Assembly: GCF_010501105.1 (NCBI RefSeq)
Contig: NZ_QVMQ01000029.1
Location: forward strand, 1,026 to 33,686
Origin: Dysgonomonas sp. 511
GTDB lineage: Bacteria > Bacteroidota > Bacteroidia > Bacteroidales > Dysgonomonadaceae
Length of the DNA stretch: 32,661 nucleotides
Reading direction: 5' to 3'
The notes beneath the pieces are model-generated. The model did not search any database and had not been told where the DNA came from. It saw only the letters and a list, made by a program, of their open reading frames with translations. This document shows, piece by piece, positions 1 to 7,068 of the stretch (positions within the stretch are counted from its first letter, which is position 1; each line of letters starts with the position of its first letter). The position numbers and the translations under genes are program-made.

Positions 1-318
1 AGAGGCAAACTCTTCGGTTAGACGAGTACCTTTGGCTACTACTTCCCAATCACGCATATACGGATTGCCTGTATTCAGATCCTGCCAGCGACGACGGCGA
101 ACGTGAAGTATTAAACTTTTCCCTCGAAGGGGGAAATCATGAATCGATGCAGGTGGGTAAAATCCTTTGGATTGAAGGTGTTTGCCTTTACGCTCTTCTT
201 CCGATAAGTCCTTCTCGTCCAAATAGATCAATATCGCTGTAGAGGTCCGTTCAGCATGGGTTACTTCAAAATAAGTCAGTATACCAGCGGGTAATAATAG
301 TTCGTAGCCTGTTTCCAT
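1..318 (-). CDS. ISAon1-type transposase, N-terminal part (runs off the window)
   Basis: The reading frame opens with ATG at 318 on the minus strand and continues past base 1, so 106 codons are visible. The protein starts METGYELLLPAGILTYFEV and contains the segments GFYPPASIHDFPLRGK, HVRRRRWQ and VAKGTRLTEEFAS. This pattern is familiar from the N-terminal protein of ISAon1-type insertion sequences of Bacteroidota, where transposase function is often split between this small basic protein and a second DDE protein. It lies outside the tRNA-Phe element, on the chromosomal side of the left junction. The IS end probably lies between 319 and 458, but I could not define a terminal inverted repeat with only one end in view. 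Family identity is from recognition of the motif string only. Confidence 0.7.
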   Translation of the reverse strand, partial: METGYELLLPAGILTYFEVTHAERTSTAILIYLDEKDLSEEERKGKHLQSKGFYPPASIHDFPLRGKSLILHVRRRRWQDLNTGNPYMRDWEVVAKGTRLTEEFAS

Positions 319-421
319 AAAACAAAACTACTCCCTTTTTTCTAGCTCCACAACTTTCCGGGGTGAGCCGTAAAAACAGTGTATTTCCGTATATAAATGA
401 TAGGGGAGTTTTATTAAGCGA

Positions 422-452
422 AAAAGCCGTAACTCATTGAATTACAGCTTTT
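422..452 (-). terminator. Original terminator of tRNA-Phe, left of the element
   Basis: The arms AAAAGCCGTAACT (422-434) and AATTACAGCTTTT (440-452) pair with a C.A mismatch around a short loop. On the minus strand an A/T-rich tail follows (rc of 415-421). It sits directly beyond the tRNA-Phe 3' fragment at 459-471. It is therefore most simply the terminator that ended the tRNA transcript before the element inserted. Confidence 0.6.
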
Positions 453-458
453 CATCTC

Positions 459-471
459 GTGGTGCCACCAG
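459..471. repeat. attL: 13-bp direct repeat from the 3' end of tRNA-Phe
   Basis: GTGGTGCCACCAG here is identical to 13548-13560, where it forms the 3' acceptor end of the intact tRNA-Phe gene on the minus strand. Only the acceptor end is present at this side and the rest of the tRNA is missing. This is the usual signature of a tyrosine-recombinase element inserted at a tRNA 3' end. The core contains a palindrome (TGGTGCCACCA). Confidence 0.85.
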
Positions 472-478
472 TTCCGAA

Positions 479-630
479 AAACATTTCCTGTGTTTTCCAC
501 AAAATTTTTAAAAAACTACTTTTTTGTTTGTTTTCAACCCTTTACAAACATAGTGCGATTTGGAAGTTTCAATTTTATTTTATATATATACCCAAATCGC
601 ATAGGAAATGTTTACCCCTATGTTTACCCT
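479..630. promoter_or_regulatory. Left-end recombinase-site region: inverted and tandem repeats
   Basis: Just inside attL, AAACATTTCCTGTG (479-492) is inverted relative to CATAGGAAATGTTT (600-613), with one mismatch. TGCGATTTGG (554-563) is inverted relative to CCAAATCGCA (592-601), a possible 10-bp stem. At 608-630 the unit ATGTTTACCCCT is followed directly by ATGTTTACCCT. The same tandem pair recurs at the right end (13468-13489). The layout fits arm-type integrase and excisionase binding sites. That role is inferred; the repeats themselves are seen directly. Confidence 0.6.
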
Positions 631-695
631 ACTTTTTTCAAGAAACAAAAATCCCAACAAAATTAATTTATTATTAACCATTAAATTTTTACATT

Positions 696-1979
696 ATGAA
701 TGTATCAAAATTTAAGCTTGTATTAAAATTAGACAAGTTGGCGAAAAGTTCTAATAAAGCGCCAATTTGTTTGCGAGTAACAAAAGAAAGAAAATCGTTT
801 TACAGAACGATTTTACATGTAGAACCCGAATATTGGGATGCAAAAAATGAACGCATAAAAAATAAGCATCCCAATGTAGTAGAATTAAATGCACTTCTAG
901 ATAAGAAAGTAGCCGAAATAAAAAAGGAAATTTCTTTACTGGAAATTAGAGATGATGATGTCAGTATTTATGCAATGAAAGATAAATTAGCAAAAAGAAC
1001 TTCGCTTGATTTATTTGAACATGCACAAAAAGAAATGACAAAAATGTATGATGGAGGGCAATATGCTACTTACAAAAAATATAAATCTGTAATTAAGAAG
1101 CTAAAAAAGTATGTAAACAAAGATGTTTTGCCAATAAAAGATGTCACATTAGACTTTGTCGCAAATTATCAGGATTATTTATTACATAAAGTAAAGAATA
1201 ATATAAACACAACTATTGTGAATATAAAAGCATTGGCAAGATTAGTAAATGATATTTATGATAACAGTGAATATAATTTAGATCAGAATAAAAATCCGTT
1301 TGCGACTAAAAATAGAGAGAAAAACAGAAAAAAAATCAAAATGACAAGAGAACAAAACGAACGCACATATTTAAGTGCAGCAGAAGTCAAAAGAATTGAG
1401 AAATTAAGACCAAGGACGGCAGAGAAAATGTATGATGCTAAAGATGTTTTTTTAGTCGAATGCTATACAGGACTACGTATCTCTGATATTCTTACTTTGA
1501 AGTGGGGAAATTATGACGGAAATCAATTTTCAGTCAAAATGCGTAAAACAGATAAACCGCACACAGTAAAAACAAACAAAGTAGTGAAAAGAATAATTGA
1601 AAATAGAAAGGAAATTTTAGAACGGAATAATATTAATATCACTCCCGATAAATATATTTTTGAAATTTTAAAATTGGACGTAGAGAAGGCTTCCGCACAT
1701 GATACACTAAATGCAATCAGTTCGGCGACTGCAATTATAAATAAAAGTCTAAAAGAAATCGCGGAAAGAGCAAAAATTCAGAAGAATATTTCCACGCACA
1801 CAGGACGACATACATTTGCCTATTTAATGGTAGCCAAAAATGTAAATCCATTTATTATGAGGGATTTGTTGGGTCATAGTGATATTAGAGTTACTCAAAT
1901 ATATGCAAAATCATCCAAATCAGATAAGGATAATGCGATTGATTCACTTGATGATTTAGAAGACTTAGTAGTTAATTAA
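696..1979 (+). CDS. Tyrosine recombinase (integrase) of the tRNA-Phe element
   Basis: This 427-residue site-specific recombinase probably catalyses integration and excision at the tRNA-Phe 3' end. An N-terminal arm-binding-like domain (residues 1-90, with EYWDAKNERIK) is typical of Bacteroidota phage-type integrases. A SAM-like core-binding domain follows (about 105-205), then the catalytic domain. The catalytic set is complete: R261 (TGLRISDIL), H368-x-x-R371 (HTGRH), H394 (LLGHSDIRVTQ) and nucleophile Y403. The ATG at 696 gives the normal family length and follows an AT-rich leader holding the putative arm sites. The gene reads inward from attL, and the small HTH gene begins 13 bp after its stop, so the two are probably cotranscribed. 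AT-rich codon use matches the rest of the element and differs from the downstream chromosome. Confidence 0.93.
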   Translation: MNVSKFKLVLKLDKLAKSSNKAPICLRVTKERKSFYRTILHVEPEYWDAKNERIKNKHPNVVELNALLDKKVAEIKKEISLLEIRDDDVSIYAMKDKLAKRTSLDLFEHAQKEMTKMYDGGQYATYKKYKSVIKKLKKYVNKDVLPIKDVTLDFVANYQDYLLHKVKNNINTTIVNIKALARLVNDIYDNSEYNLDQNKNPFATKNREKNRKKIKMTREQNERTYLSAAEVKRIEKLRPRTAEKMYDAKDVFLVECYTGLRISDILTLKWGNYDGNQFSVKMRKTDKPHTVKTNKVVKRIIENRKEILERNNINITPDKYIFEILKLDVEKASAHDTLNAISSATAIINKSLKEIAERAKIQKNISTHTGRHTFAYLMVAKNVNPFIMRDLLGHSDIRVTQIYAKSSKSDKDNAIDSLDDLEDLVVN

Positions 1980-1992
1980 ACAAAATGTATAT

Positions 1993-2232
1993 ATGGAAAG
2001 TAATTCTAATTTTCTAATAACAACAGAAGCTGTTTGTAAAATATTACAAGTTTGTCCTCGTACACTGCATAATTATAGAACAGAGGGTAAATTAGAGTAT
2101 TACAAATTAAGCAGAAAGAAAATTATGTATCGTGTTGGAGATGTTGTAAAATTTGTAAAAAAGAGTTCTTGCTCTTCAATTCGTAAAGATATGGTAAATA
2201 CATTATTGGAAAAATACATAGTTAGAGAATAA
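1993..2232 (+). CDS. Small helix-turn-helix protein, probable excisionase or directionality factor
   Basis: The 79-residue protein contains ITTEAVCKILQVCPRTLHNY followed by RTEGKLEYYKLSRKKIMYRV. That is the winged-helix pattern of the MerR/excisionase-like HTH_17 family: a helix choosing an activator, a turn, then the YKxxRkimYR wing. Proteins of this kind next to Bacteroidota integrases act as excisionases or recombination directionality factors, or as small DNA-binding regulators. It lies 13 bp after the integrase and is followed by an intrinsic terminator, so the two form a short operon. The C-terminal tail after residue 58 has no recognisable domain. The excisionase role is inferred from size, fold and position. 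Confidence 0.75.
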   Translation: MESNSNFLITTEAVCKILQVCPRTLHNYRTEGKLEYYKLSRKKIMYRVGDVVKFVKKSSCSSIRKDMVNTLLEKYIVRE

Positions 2233-2250
2233 TTTTTAATATTTGATTTT

Positions 2251-2282
2251 AGGGGTAGTTTTTTAGAAATTACCCCTTTTTT
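2251..2282 (+). terminator. Intrinsic terminator after the integrase/HTH operon
   Basis: AGGGGTA (2251-2257) pairs with TACCCCT (2271-2277) and is followed by a run of T. It sits 19 bp after the stop of the HTH gene. Confidence 0.75.
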
Positions 2283-2302
2283 ATATTCTAACTTATCTCC
2301 AA

Positions 2303-2733
2303 GAGATTTTTGTATTTTTTCCTATCCAATTTTTAGACAAAAAATCACTTAAATTAAAACTATGTCGAAAACTAACTTCTACTTCTTTCTAAAAAAGGGA
2401 TTAATACACTTTTTAAAATTTGGTTGGGGTATCCCCAAGAGTAGAAAACAGCTAAAAAAGCCGGTTCTTTATTTATACAGTTGGGATAATTATTTAGAGA
2501 TAAATTACCAAAGCATTTCCGAGTTTTTAAGTGAAAAATAGGCAAAAAGCTATGACAAACCACTTTTTGTATTTTTTTCTATCCAATTTTTAGGCATTTT
2601 TTAGTGTACAATTCGTTGATATTAAAAATTAGCTTCTATCTCTTTACAGATAACACTTATAAGAGAATTACATGAGTTGGCTTGGCAGTGCCAAACAGTA
2701 GAAAACAGCTAAAAAAGACGGTTATGTTTCTAA
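2303..2733. repeat. Duplicated noncoding module of about 260 bp with a covarying hairpin
   Basis: Two diverged copies lie in direct orientation with an offset of 257-262 bp. Three blocks are kept in order. Block 1 is a T-rich block ending CTATCCAATTTTTAG (about 2308-2336 and 2567-2593). Block 2 is a pyrimidine block with cTTCTA-y-cTCTTTct (about 2375-2390 and 2633-2645). Block 3 is a hairpin followed by AGTAGAAAACAGCTAAAAAAG (about 2440-2460 and 2697-2717), then CGGTT. The hairpin is TTGGGG-TAT-CCCCAA in copy one and TTGGCA-G-TGCCAA in copy two. The stem sequence has changed on both arms while pairing is kept, so the structure looks selected. No convincing coding frame spans it. Function is unknown; possibilities are an RNA gene pair, a replication or transfer origin, or recombination sites. 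Confidence 0.65.
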
Positions 2734-3087
2734 CTACACATAAACAAAATAAAAAGATGTGCGGATAGTCATAAAAAATAAACAGATTCGCGGATGAATG
2801 TCTATCTCTATTTATTACAATATATATAACTATACAGACTAATACAATCATATTATAGATAATTCTAACTTATGCCATAGTACCATTTGGGTAAGAGGGA
2901 TATAAGGGTAGAATAGAAAGAAAAATTAGAACGAGACAAATAGATTTTATTAGCACGCTGCATCTACACAAATAGGGGGTACCCCTTAAATGGGATTTAT
3001 ATATTGGATAGCTTCGGGTAGTACATTTATATCAGAATCAGATTTTTTAGAATACAGATATATTATATCTAGGTATAAACTTTTTAC
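2734..3087. other. Noncoding AT-rich stretch inside the element
   Basis: I see no supported gene here. It contains the perfect palindrome GGGGTACCCC (about 2977-2986) and AT-rich sequence. Together with the module before it and the leader after it, this makes about 1.1 kb without a protein gene (2233-3342). That is long for such a compact element. Confidence 0.5.
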
Positions 3088-3095
3088 TACTTTTG
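3088..3095 (+). promoter_or_regulatory. Probable -7 promoter element for the DUF4352 gene
   Basis: TACTTTTG matches the Bacteroidota -7 consensus TAnnTTTG. No clean TTTG -33 box lies about 20 bp upstream. A transcript from here would start near 3102 and include the structured leader at 3180-3312. Confidence 0.45.
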
Positions 3096-3179
3096 TATAT
3101 AAACCAAATTAAAATATTTACCTATAAGAAGAAAAAATTAAAATAACATATTGATTTAAAGCATTAGCTTTTTATTCTT

Positions 3180-3312
3180 ACACCTCGAAATCGCCAAAAT
3201 TAGTAGAGAAGAATTTAAGTTTAATGCTCACGCATGGTGCGTGGGCTTTACTTGTTCCTCTACGTGGTGTTTGGCGATACCTGAGGTGTGGATAAGTTTA
3301 AGTTCCACGCAC
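3180..3312 (+). ncRNA. Structured 5' leader RNA, possible cis-regulatory switch
   Basis: Nested pairing is visible by eye. ACACCTC (3180-3186) pairs with GAGGTGT (3283-3289). ATCGCCAAA (3190-3198) pairs with TTTGGCGAT (3270-3278). GTAGAG (3203-3208) pairs with CTCTAC (3258-3263). GCTCACGCA (3226-3234) pairs with TGCGTGGGC (3238-3246) around a TGG loop. Separately, GTGCGTGG (3237-3244) can pair with CCACGCAC (3305-3312), which is followed by TTTTTATT. That pairing excludes the apical hairpin and would make a terminator-like or pseudoknotted alternative just before the ATG at 3343. I do not recognise a named RNA family. Confidence 0.6.
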
Positions 3313-3342
3313 TTTTTATTTACTAACTATAAAATTAAAATT

Positions 3343-4032
3343 ATGAAGTATTTTACAGCACTACTATTCTTATCGTCATTCATTGTCTTTATTGCAGGAA
3401 TGATAAAACCTAACGTTGTACTAAGGTTTATGAAATCGCCAAATCGTGTTCATGTGTTTTTATTCAGTTCAGCTATCGGAATCGTTTCCATTATCTTAAT
3501 GCTTATTATTGCACCTACCGATTTAATCAATAGTAATACAGCTACTAATAACAATACTAATGCAGTGCAAACACAAGTAGAAAGTGATAAGCAGAATCAG
3601 GAATCTGACAACAATAATAATAAAGAAGAAGAAACTTCTATCGGTAAAGAGGTATCTGTCGGTCATTTCTCTTATACTGTAAATAGTATAAACTTTAGAA
3701 AAAGTGTAGGAGACGAATTTATAGGAGAAACCGCAGACGGCATTTACTTACTTGTTAATCTCTCAATAAAAAATATTAGCGATGAAACACGCACATTAGA
3801 CAATTCCTGTTTTTATCTGACTGATGCAAACAATGTAAAATTTGAATTTGCCGTAGATGCATCCACAGCACTTGAATTATCTGGACACAAAACATTATTT
3901 CTAAAAGATTGCCAGCCACGCATAAAAACCAATGGGGTATTGATTTTTGAAGTTCCCGAGAAAGATGTGTATTACTTGCATCTTGCTGGAAACTTTTGGG
4001 GTACTAAATCAGCACGTATAATATTAAAATAA
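3343..4032 (+). CDS. Membrane-anchored DUF4352-like (telokin-like) protein
   Basis: This 229-residue protein has two N-terminal hydrophobic helices (about residues 2-21 and 36-57). A polar Asn/Glu-rich linker follows (about 60-98), then a beta-rich domain (about 100-225) with SVGHFSYTVNSINF, GIYLLVNLSIKN and TLDNSCFYLTDANN. That layout resembles the DUF4352 immunoglobulin-like domain found in secreted and membrane lipoproteins. I start it at MKYFTALLF (3343). The same frame is open from 3241, but the 34 extra codons would cover the structured leader and look non-coding. The next gene starts 3 bp after the stop, so the two are probably one operon. Function is unknown; an envelope-associated or sensor role is only a guess. 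Confidence 0.7.
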   Translation: MKYFTALLFLSSFIVFIAGMIKPNVVLRFMKSPNRVHVFLFSSAIGIVSIILMLIIAPTDLINSNTATNNNTNAVQTQVESDKQNQESDNNNNKEEETSIGKEVSVGHFSYTVNSINFRKSVGDEFIGETADGIYLLVNLSIKNISDETRTLDNSCFYLTDANNVKFEFAVDASTALELSGHKTLFLKDCQPRIKTNGVLIFEVPEKDVYYLHLAGNFWGTKSARIILK

Positions 4033-4035
4033 GGA

Positions 4036-4941
4036 ATGAATATGAAAAAGGTAATATTTTTAATTATTGTTGTATTATTCTGTGCAACTATTACAGGATA
4101 TTCTCAAAGTAAACATATCAAATTATTTGAAGAGAAAGCAAATTCTATTTTGAAAATGCCTATAAATAATAAAAGTTCTGAAGCCTATAACAATTTGCAA
4201 CGTGAGGCGAAAATGAAAAGATATACTTATTCAGATGGACGGCAGAAAAAGAAAAATGATGCAATTATGAATACCATTGAGAGGAGAATCTTTGATAGTA
4301 TCTCCATATATGAGAAACGTAAAGAAGAGTTTAGATTGGAACAAAATAGAATTGCTTCAATAAGGAGAGATTCTATTAAACTTGCCAATGAAACAGCAGA
4401 ACAGCAAAAGCAGGATTCCATCATAAAATCTCGTGAGATTGCAGCACAGAAATCACAGCTATTTAGGGATAGTGTATATCAATTAAATGTAAGTGTTGAG
4501 GATTTTTCTGTTATACAAAGTAAAGGGAATGGAACCTTTAATATCTCTCCAAATACATTAGCTCGAATATTCTCAAAGAATGCTACGGTAGAATCTATTG
4601 TTGCCACATTTCCAAAATATTCAGCGTATTATGCTGATGCGAAGCCGAACTCTAGGAGAGAACGGAGATACGATGTTTATAGAACAGACGTAAAATATGT
4701 TTGGGGAATTACATTAGAGTATAATCCCAAAACTCGAAAAGTCATATCTATTGTAATAGACGACCCTTATACCGATAAATTTAAACAAAGACTTCTCAAT
4801 GCAGGGTATAGATGGGATAGTGGTTCTTCTATGACTGCAACCTCTTTCGGACATGGGTATCGTTCTTATTGGAAAAAGAAAGGAAGTCCTATATTTTTCT
4901 CAATAAATGACAGGATTATTAAGATTTTTAGATTTGATTAA
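4036..4941 (+). CDS. Secreted protein of unknown function, coiled-coil rich
   Basis: The 301-residue product begins with a clear signal peptide (MKKVIFLIIVVLFCATITGYSQ, cleavage near residue 23-25). Residues 30-160 are charged and helical, rich in K, E, R and Q, and likely coiled coil. The C-terminal part (about 160-300) contains ITLEYNPKTRKVISIVIDDP and a YRSYWKKKGSPIFFSIND segment suggestive of a small beta domain. Either ATG at 4036 or 4042 could start it; the second places the Lys pair right at the N-terminus. It is 3 bp downstream of the DUF4352-like gene and ends before an intrinsic terminator, giving a two-gene envelope operon. I do not recognise the family. Confidence 0.65.
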   Translation: MNMKKVIFLIIVVLFCATITGYSQSKHIKLFEEKANSILKMPINNKSSEAYNNLQREAKMKRYTYSDGRQKKKNDAIMNTIERRIFDSISIYEKRKEEFRLEQNRIASIRRDSIKLANETAEQQKQDSIIKSREIAAQKSQLFRDSVYQLNVSVEDFSVIQSKGNGTFNISPNTLARIFSKNATVESIVATFPKYSAYYADAKPNSRRERRYDVYRTDVKYVWGITLEYNPKTRKVISIVIDDPYTDKFKQRLLNAGYRWDSGSSMTATSFGHGYRSYWKKKGSPIFFSINDRIIKIFRFD

Positions 4942-4957
4942 TTTTGTACCCTCAAGT

Positions 4958-4984
4958 AAGGCTCTTATTATTAGAGCCTTTTTC
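4958..4984 (+). terminator. Intrinsic terminator after the envelope operon
   Basis: AAGGCTCT (4958-4965) pairs with AGAGCCTT (4973-4980) and is followed by TTT. It lies between two convergent operons. Confidence 0.8.
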
Positions 4985-5044
4985 CATTTAAAATTTCTAC
5001 GTTCTGTAACTATGATTATCAAACGTTGATTGAAGGCGGAAAAA

Positions 5045-5584
5045 TTAATTAGATGTAATAATTGATATACTTGGATTCAATACCTTTTGGAAGTCTTTAT
5101 CGTCTGTTACCAATTTCAATGTATTATTCTTACAGAATTCAATCAGATAACAATCATTAAAATCTATTGTTTGAAAGTTATTGCAGATAGAATTTATATC
5201 TATCGTATGAAAATCATCAGGTCTTTTCTCTGATAAAGAGAGGATGTTATTTATTGCAGCAGTAACTGCAGCAACTGTATTTTTATATTGTTGAGAAGGT
5301 ATATAATCCTTTTTATAGCTTGCTCCATAAAATTTATTATTATTCTTCCACTGTTCAAAATCCATCCTTAAAAAAGAATTTGAAAACTCAGATAATATAA
5401 GACTATTTACAAATATCGTTGCTCTGGCAGATATTATTGAATGAAAGAAACTTGAATATACTTTCTGTTGTGCTTTTGAATAATTCCCAATTGGGCAGAA
5501 TAGGAACATCCAAACATTATTATCTAAGAAAAATAAATCTGATGATTTAGGCGTATATGATTTAATATCTATAACATTACTCAT
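5045..5584 (-). CDS. PIN-domain nuclease, third gene of the ATPase-STAS-PIN operon
   Basis: This 179-residue protein has the PIN-fold acidic pattern: D21 (LFFLDNNVW), E66 (LILSEFSN), D144 (DFNDCYLIEFC) and D161/D162 (LVTDDKDF). These would chelate the metal ions used for RNA cleavage. PIN proteins are commonly toxins or RNA-processing nucleases; target specificity cannot be read from sequence. A middle insertion (about residues 75-125, with NNKFYGASYKKDY) is longer than in VapC toxins, and no VapB-like antitoxin is adjacent. The start codon lies 2 bp after the stop of the STAS-like gene, which strongly suggests cotranscription and joint function. I infer that this is the effector of the three-gene cassette. 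Confidence 0.75.
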   Translation of the reverse strand: MSNVIDIKSYTPKSSDLFFLDNNVWMFLFCPIGNYSKAQQKVYSSFFHSIISARATIFVNSLILSEFSNSFLRMDFEQWKNNNKFYGASYKKDYIPSQQYKNTVAAVTAAINNILSLSEKRPDDFHTIDINSICNNFQTIDFNDCYLIEFCKNNTLKLVTDDKDFQKVLNPSISIITSN

Positions 5585-5586
5585 AG

Positions 5587-5937
5587 CTAGAAAACAGATT
5601 GTGCAGATTCATCGAAAAGTTCAGGATTACTAAAATATTCCTTTGCTGTACTAATTGCTTTTTTTAAATAAACAAGATCATTTTCTTTTATATTTATGAT
5701 TTTTAAATGTTTATTTAAAAAATCAGAGTCATAAACAGCATAAAGTTGACCGATAGCGGCGTTTAAAAAGGCAGTATTTAGCACTTTTATTCCTTCAAAG
5801 TCTAAATTAAGAATATCAACATTATTTTTAAAGGCATCTGTGATGGCTGTATTTATTTTATCCCCTTCATCAGAAGAAACAGCAATATCCAAAACTGTAA
5901 AATCTCTAACTTTCAATGTATATTCTATAGATTTCAT
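5587..5937 (-). CDS. STAS-like protein (DUF4325-type), second gene of the ATPase-STAS-PIN operon
   Basis: The 116-residue protein has alternating strands and helices, with the central segment ILNLDFEGIKVLNTAFLNAAIG. This matches the STAS-like DUF4325 pattern (strand, then a conserved loop, then a helix). In anti-anti-sigma factors such as SpoIIAA and RsbV the loop Ser/Thr is phosphorylated by a GHKL kinase. Here T88 of the minus-strand genomic context is not assignable, but the loop carries the NTAF motif. The gene lies between a GHKL ATPase and a PIN nuclease with gaps of only 12 bp and 2 bp. Partner switching (ATPase binds the STAS protein, release controls the nuclease) is a reasonable inference, not something the sequence proves. 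Confidence 0.7.
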   Translation of the reverse strand: MKSIEYTLKVRDFTVLDIAVSSDEGDKINTAITDAFKNNVDILNLDFEGIKVLNTAFLNAAIGQLYAVYDSDFLNKHLKIINIKENDLVYLKKAISTAKEYFSNPELFDESAQSVF

Positions 5938-5949
5938 AACACAAACTTA

Positions 5950-6864
5950 CTAAAAAATATTATCAACTGATATTGAGGATTCTTTTTTTAACAGATAAAA
6001 ATCATCATTTTCCTCAACATTAAACTCTATATTTATTATTGCTCCTGGGAAAACATGGTTAAGTTCTCTATTATAGATATTTACTTTTCCATTACGATAT
6101 TCCCAATAACCATTATCTGAAACAATTTGTATCTTACCTTTGTTTAAATTCAAGAAATCCAATAAGAGACTCAATCCCAACCCTCCAGGCTTTCCTATTT
6201 TAGTACTATTCTTTTCTTTTGTGGCCCAATCAATTGCTTCATGAGAATTTACAATAGATTCATTTCGAAGAATCTTATAATTATTTACATTTTCTAAAAA
6301 AGTTTTTCCAATATCAACAATTGTAAAGTCTAATGTAGCAGGCTTCTTATTCGGATAATGTTGTCCACAAGTAAAAATAGAATCACTTTGCCCATGTATC
6401 GCTGCATTATTAAATAATTCAAACATATTTCTCACTATTTCGTCTTTTAATAAATTACTGCATTTTGGAAAACATGTTTTAGATAAAATTTCCTCATTAA
6501 CATAAAATGAAAATGTATCATTCTGACTAGGTGCAAATTGCCAATAATTTATAACAGTATCAGTAGAAGAACTTGGTTTATAAATATCACCAAAGCTTAA
6601 AAAACCATTTCTATTTAGAATACTACTAATAGCTCCATTAAGATTTGAGAAAAATACATTGTATCCATTCAATTTGATTATTCTTAATATGGCTCCTAAT
6701 ACTGCAGCCAAATTTGCGTCAATCCATGTTGTTTTTTTAAAGTTTAATTCAATATTTTTATCTTTATTGTCAATATTAATTATTTCATGATAGATTGATG
6801 TTAAATACTCATACCCAATACTGTCTGAATTAATTGATTTTTTATTAACATCTATTTTTATCAT
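5950..6864 (-). CDS. STAS-like plus GHKL ATPase protein, first gene of the ATPase-STAS-PIN operon
   Basis: This two-domain protein of 304 residues starts at MIKIDVNKK (6864). The frame opens further upstream at 6921, but those 19 residues look non-coding, and a purine run (AGGGA) precedes the ATG at 6864. Residues about 15-95 form a STAS-like domain (NIELNFKKTTWIDANLAAVL). Residues about 135-285 carry GHKL ATPase motifs: N-box ELFNNAAIHG (E149, N152/N153), G1-like VDIGKTF (D184) and G2-like GGLGLSLL (227-234). The nearest well-known relatives by motif are anti-sigma-factor kinases and histidine kinases, but no phosphoacceptor histidine domain is seen. It heads an operon with a separate STAS-like protein and a PIN nuclease. 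Its likely job is a nucleotide-driven switch or sensor for the downstream proteins. Confidence 0.75.
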   Translation of the reverse strand: MIKIDVNKKSINSDSIGYEYLTSIYHEIINIDNKDKNIELNFKKTTWIDANLAAVLGAILRIIKLNGYNVFFSNLNGAISSILNRNGFLSFGDIYKPSSSTDTVINYWQFAPSQNDTFSFYVNEEILSKTCFPKCSNLLKDEIVRNMFELFNNAAIHGQSDSIFTCGQHYPNKKPATLDFTIVDIGKTFLENVNNYKILRNESIVNSHEAIDWATKEKNSTKIGKPGGLGLSLLLDFLNLNKGKIQIVSDNGYWEYRNGKVNIYNRELNHVFPGAIINIEFNVEENDDFYLLKKESSISVDNIF

Positions 6865-7068
6865 TTCCCTATTTATTAAATGGTTACAATGCCATACAAA
6901 AATAGGAATAATAAATAACAATCATATTTACAACATATAGATAAATATGTTTTGAAAAAATAGACTTTTTTTTAAAAAAAATCTTCAAATTCATTTTAGA
7001 TAATATAAATAGTTGATTATTAAATTGAAACTAAAGAAAAATCCATACAAAATCTCATAATCGTAGCC

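Noticed and set aside
459..677. A 72-codon frame just inside attL
   Set aside because: It covers the att core and the recombinase-site repeats, and the composition (Phe, Lys and Tyr rich) is that of AT-rich noncoding DNA.
2303..2733. CRISPR array
   Set aside because: There are only two diverged long copies with unequal conserved blocks and no regular short repeats or unique spacers; no cas genes are present.
2372..2851. Two minus-strand open frames of about 63 codons each
   Set aside because: They lie over the duplicated noncoding module, share peptides only because the DNA is duplicated (for example AVFYSWG and CFLLFG are in different frames), and lack start context.
3241..3342. N-terminal extension of the DUF4352-like protein
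   Set aside because: The 34 codons coincide with the paired leader RNA, and the natural membrane N-terminus begins at MKYFTALL (3343).
5045..5584. Ordinary VapC toxin of a VapBC pair
   Set aside because: No small antitoxin gene adjoins it, the protein is longer than VapC, and it is locked into an operon with STAS-like and GHKL genes.
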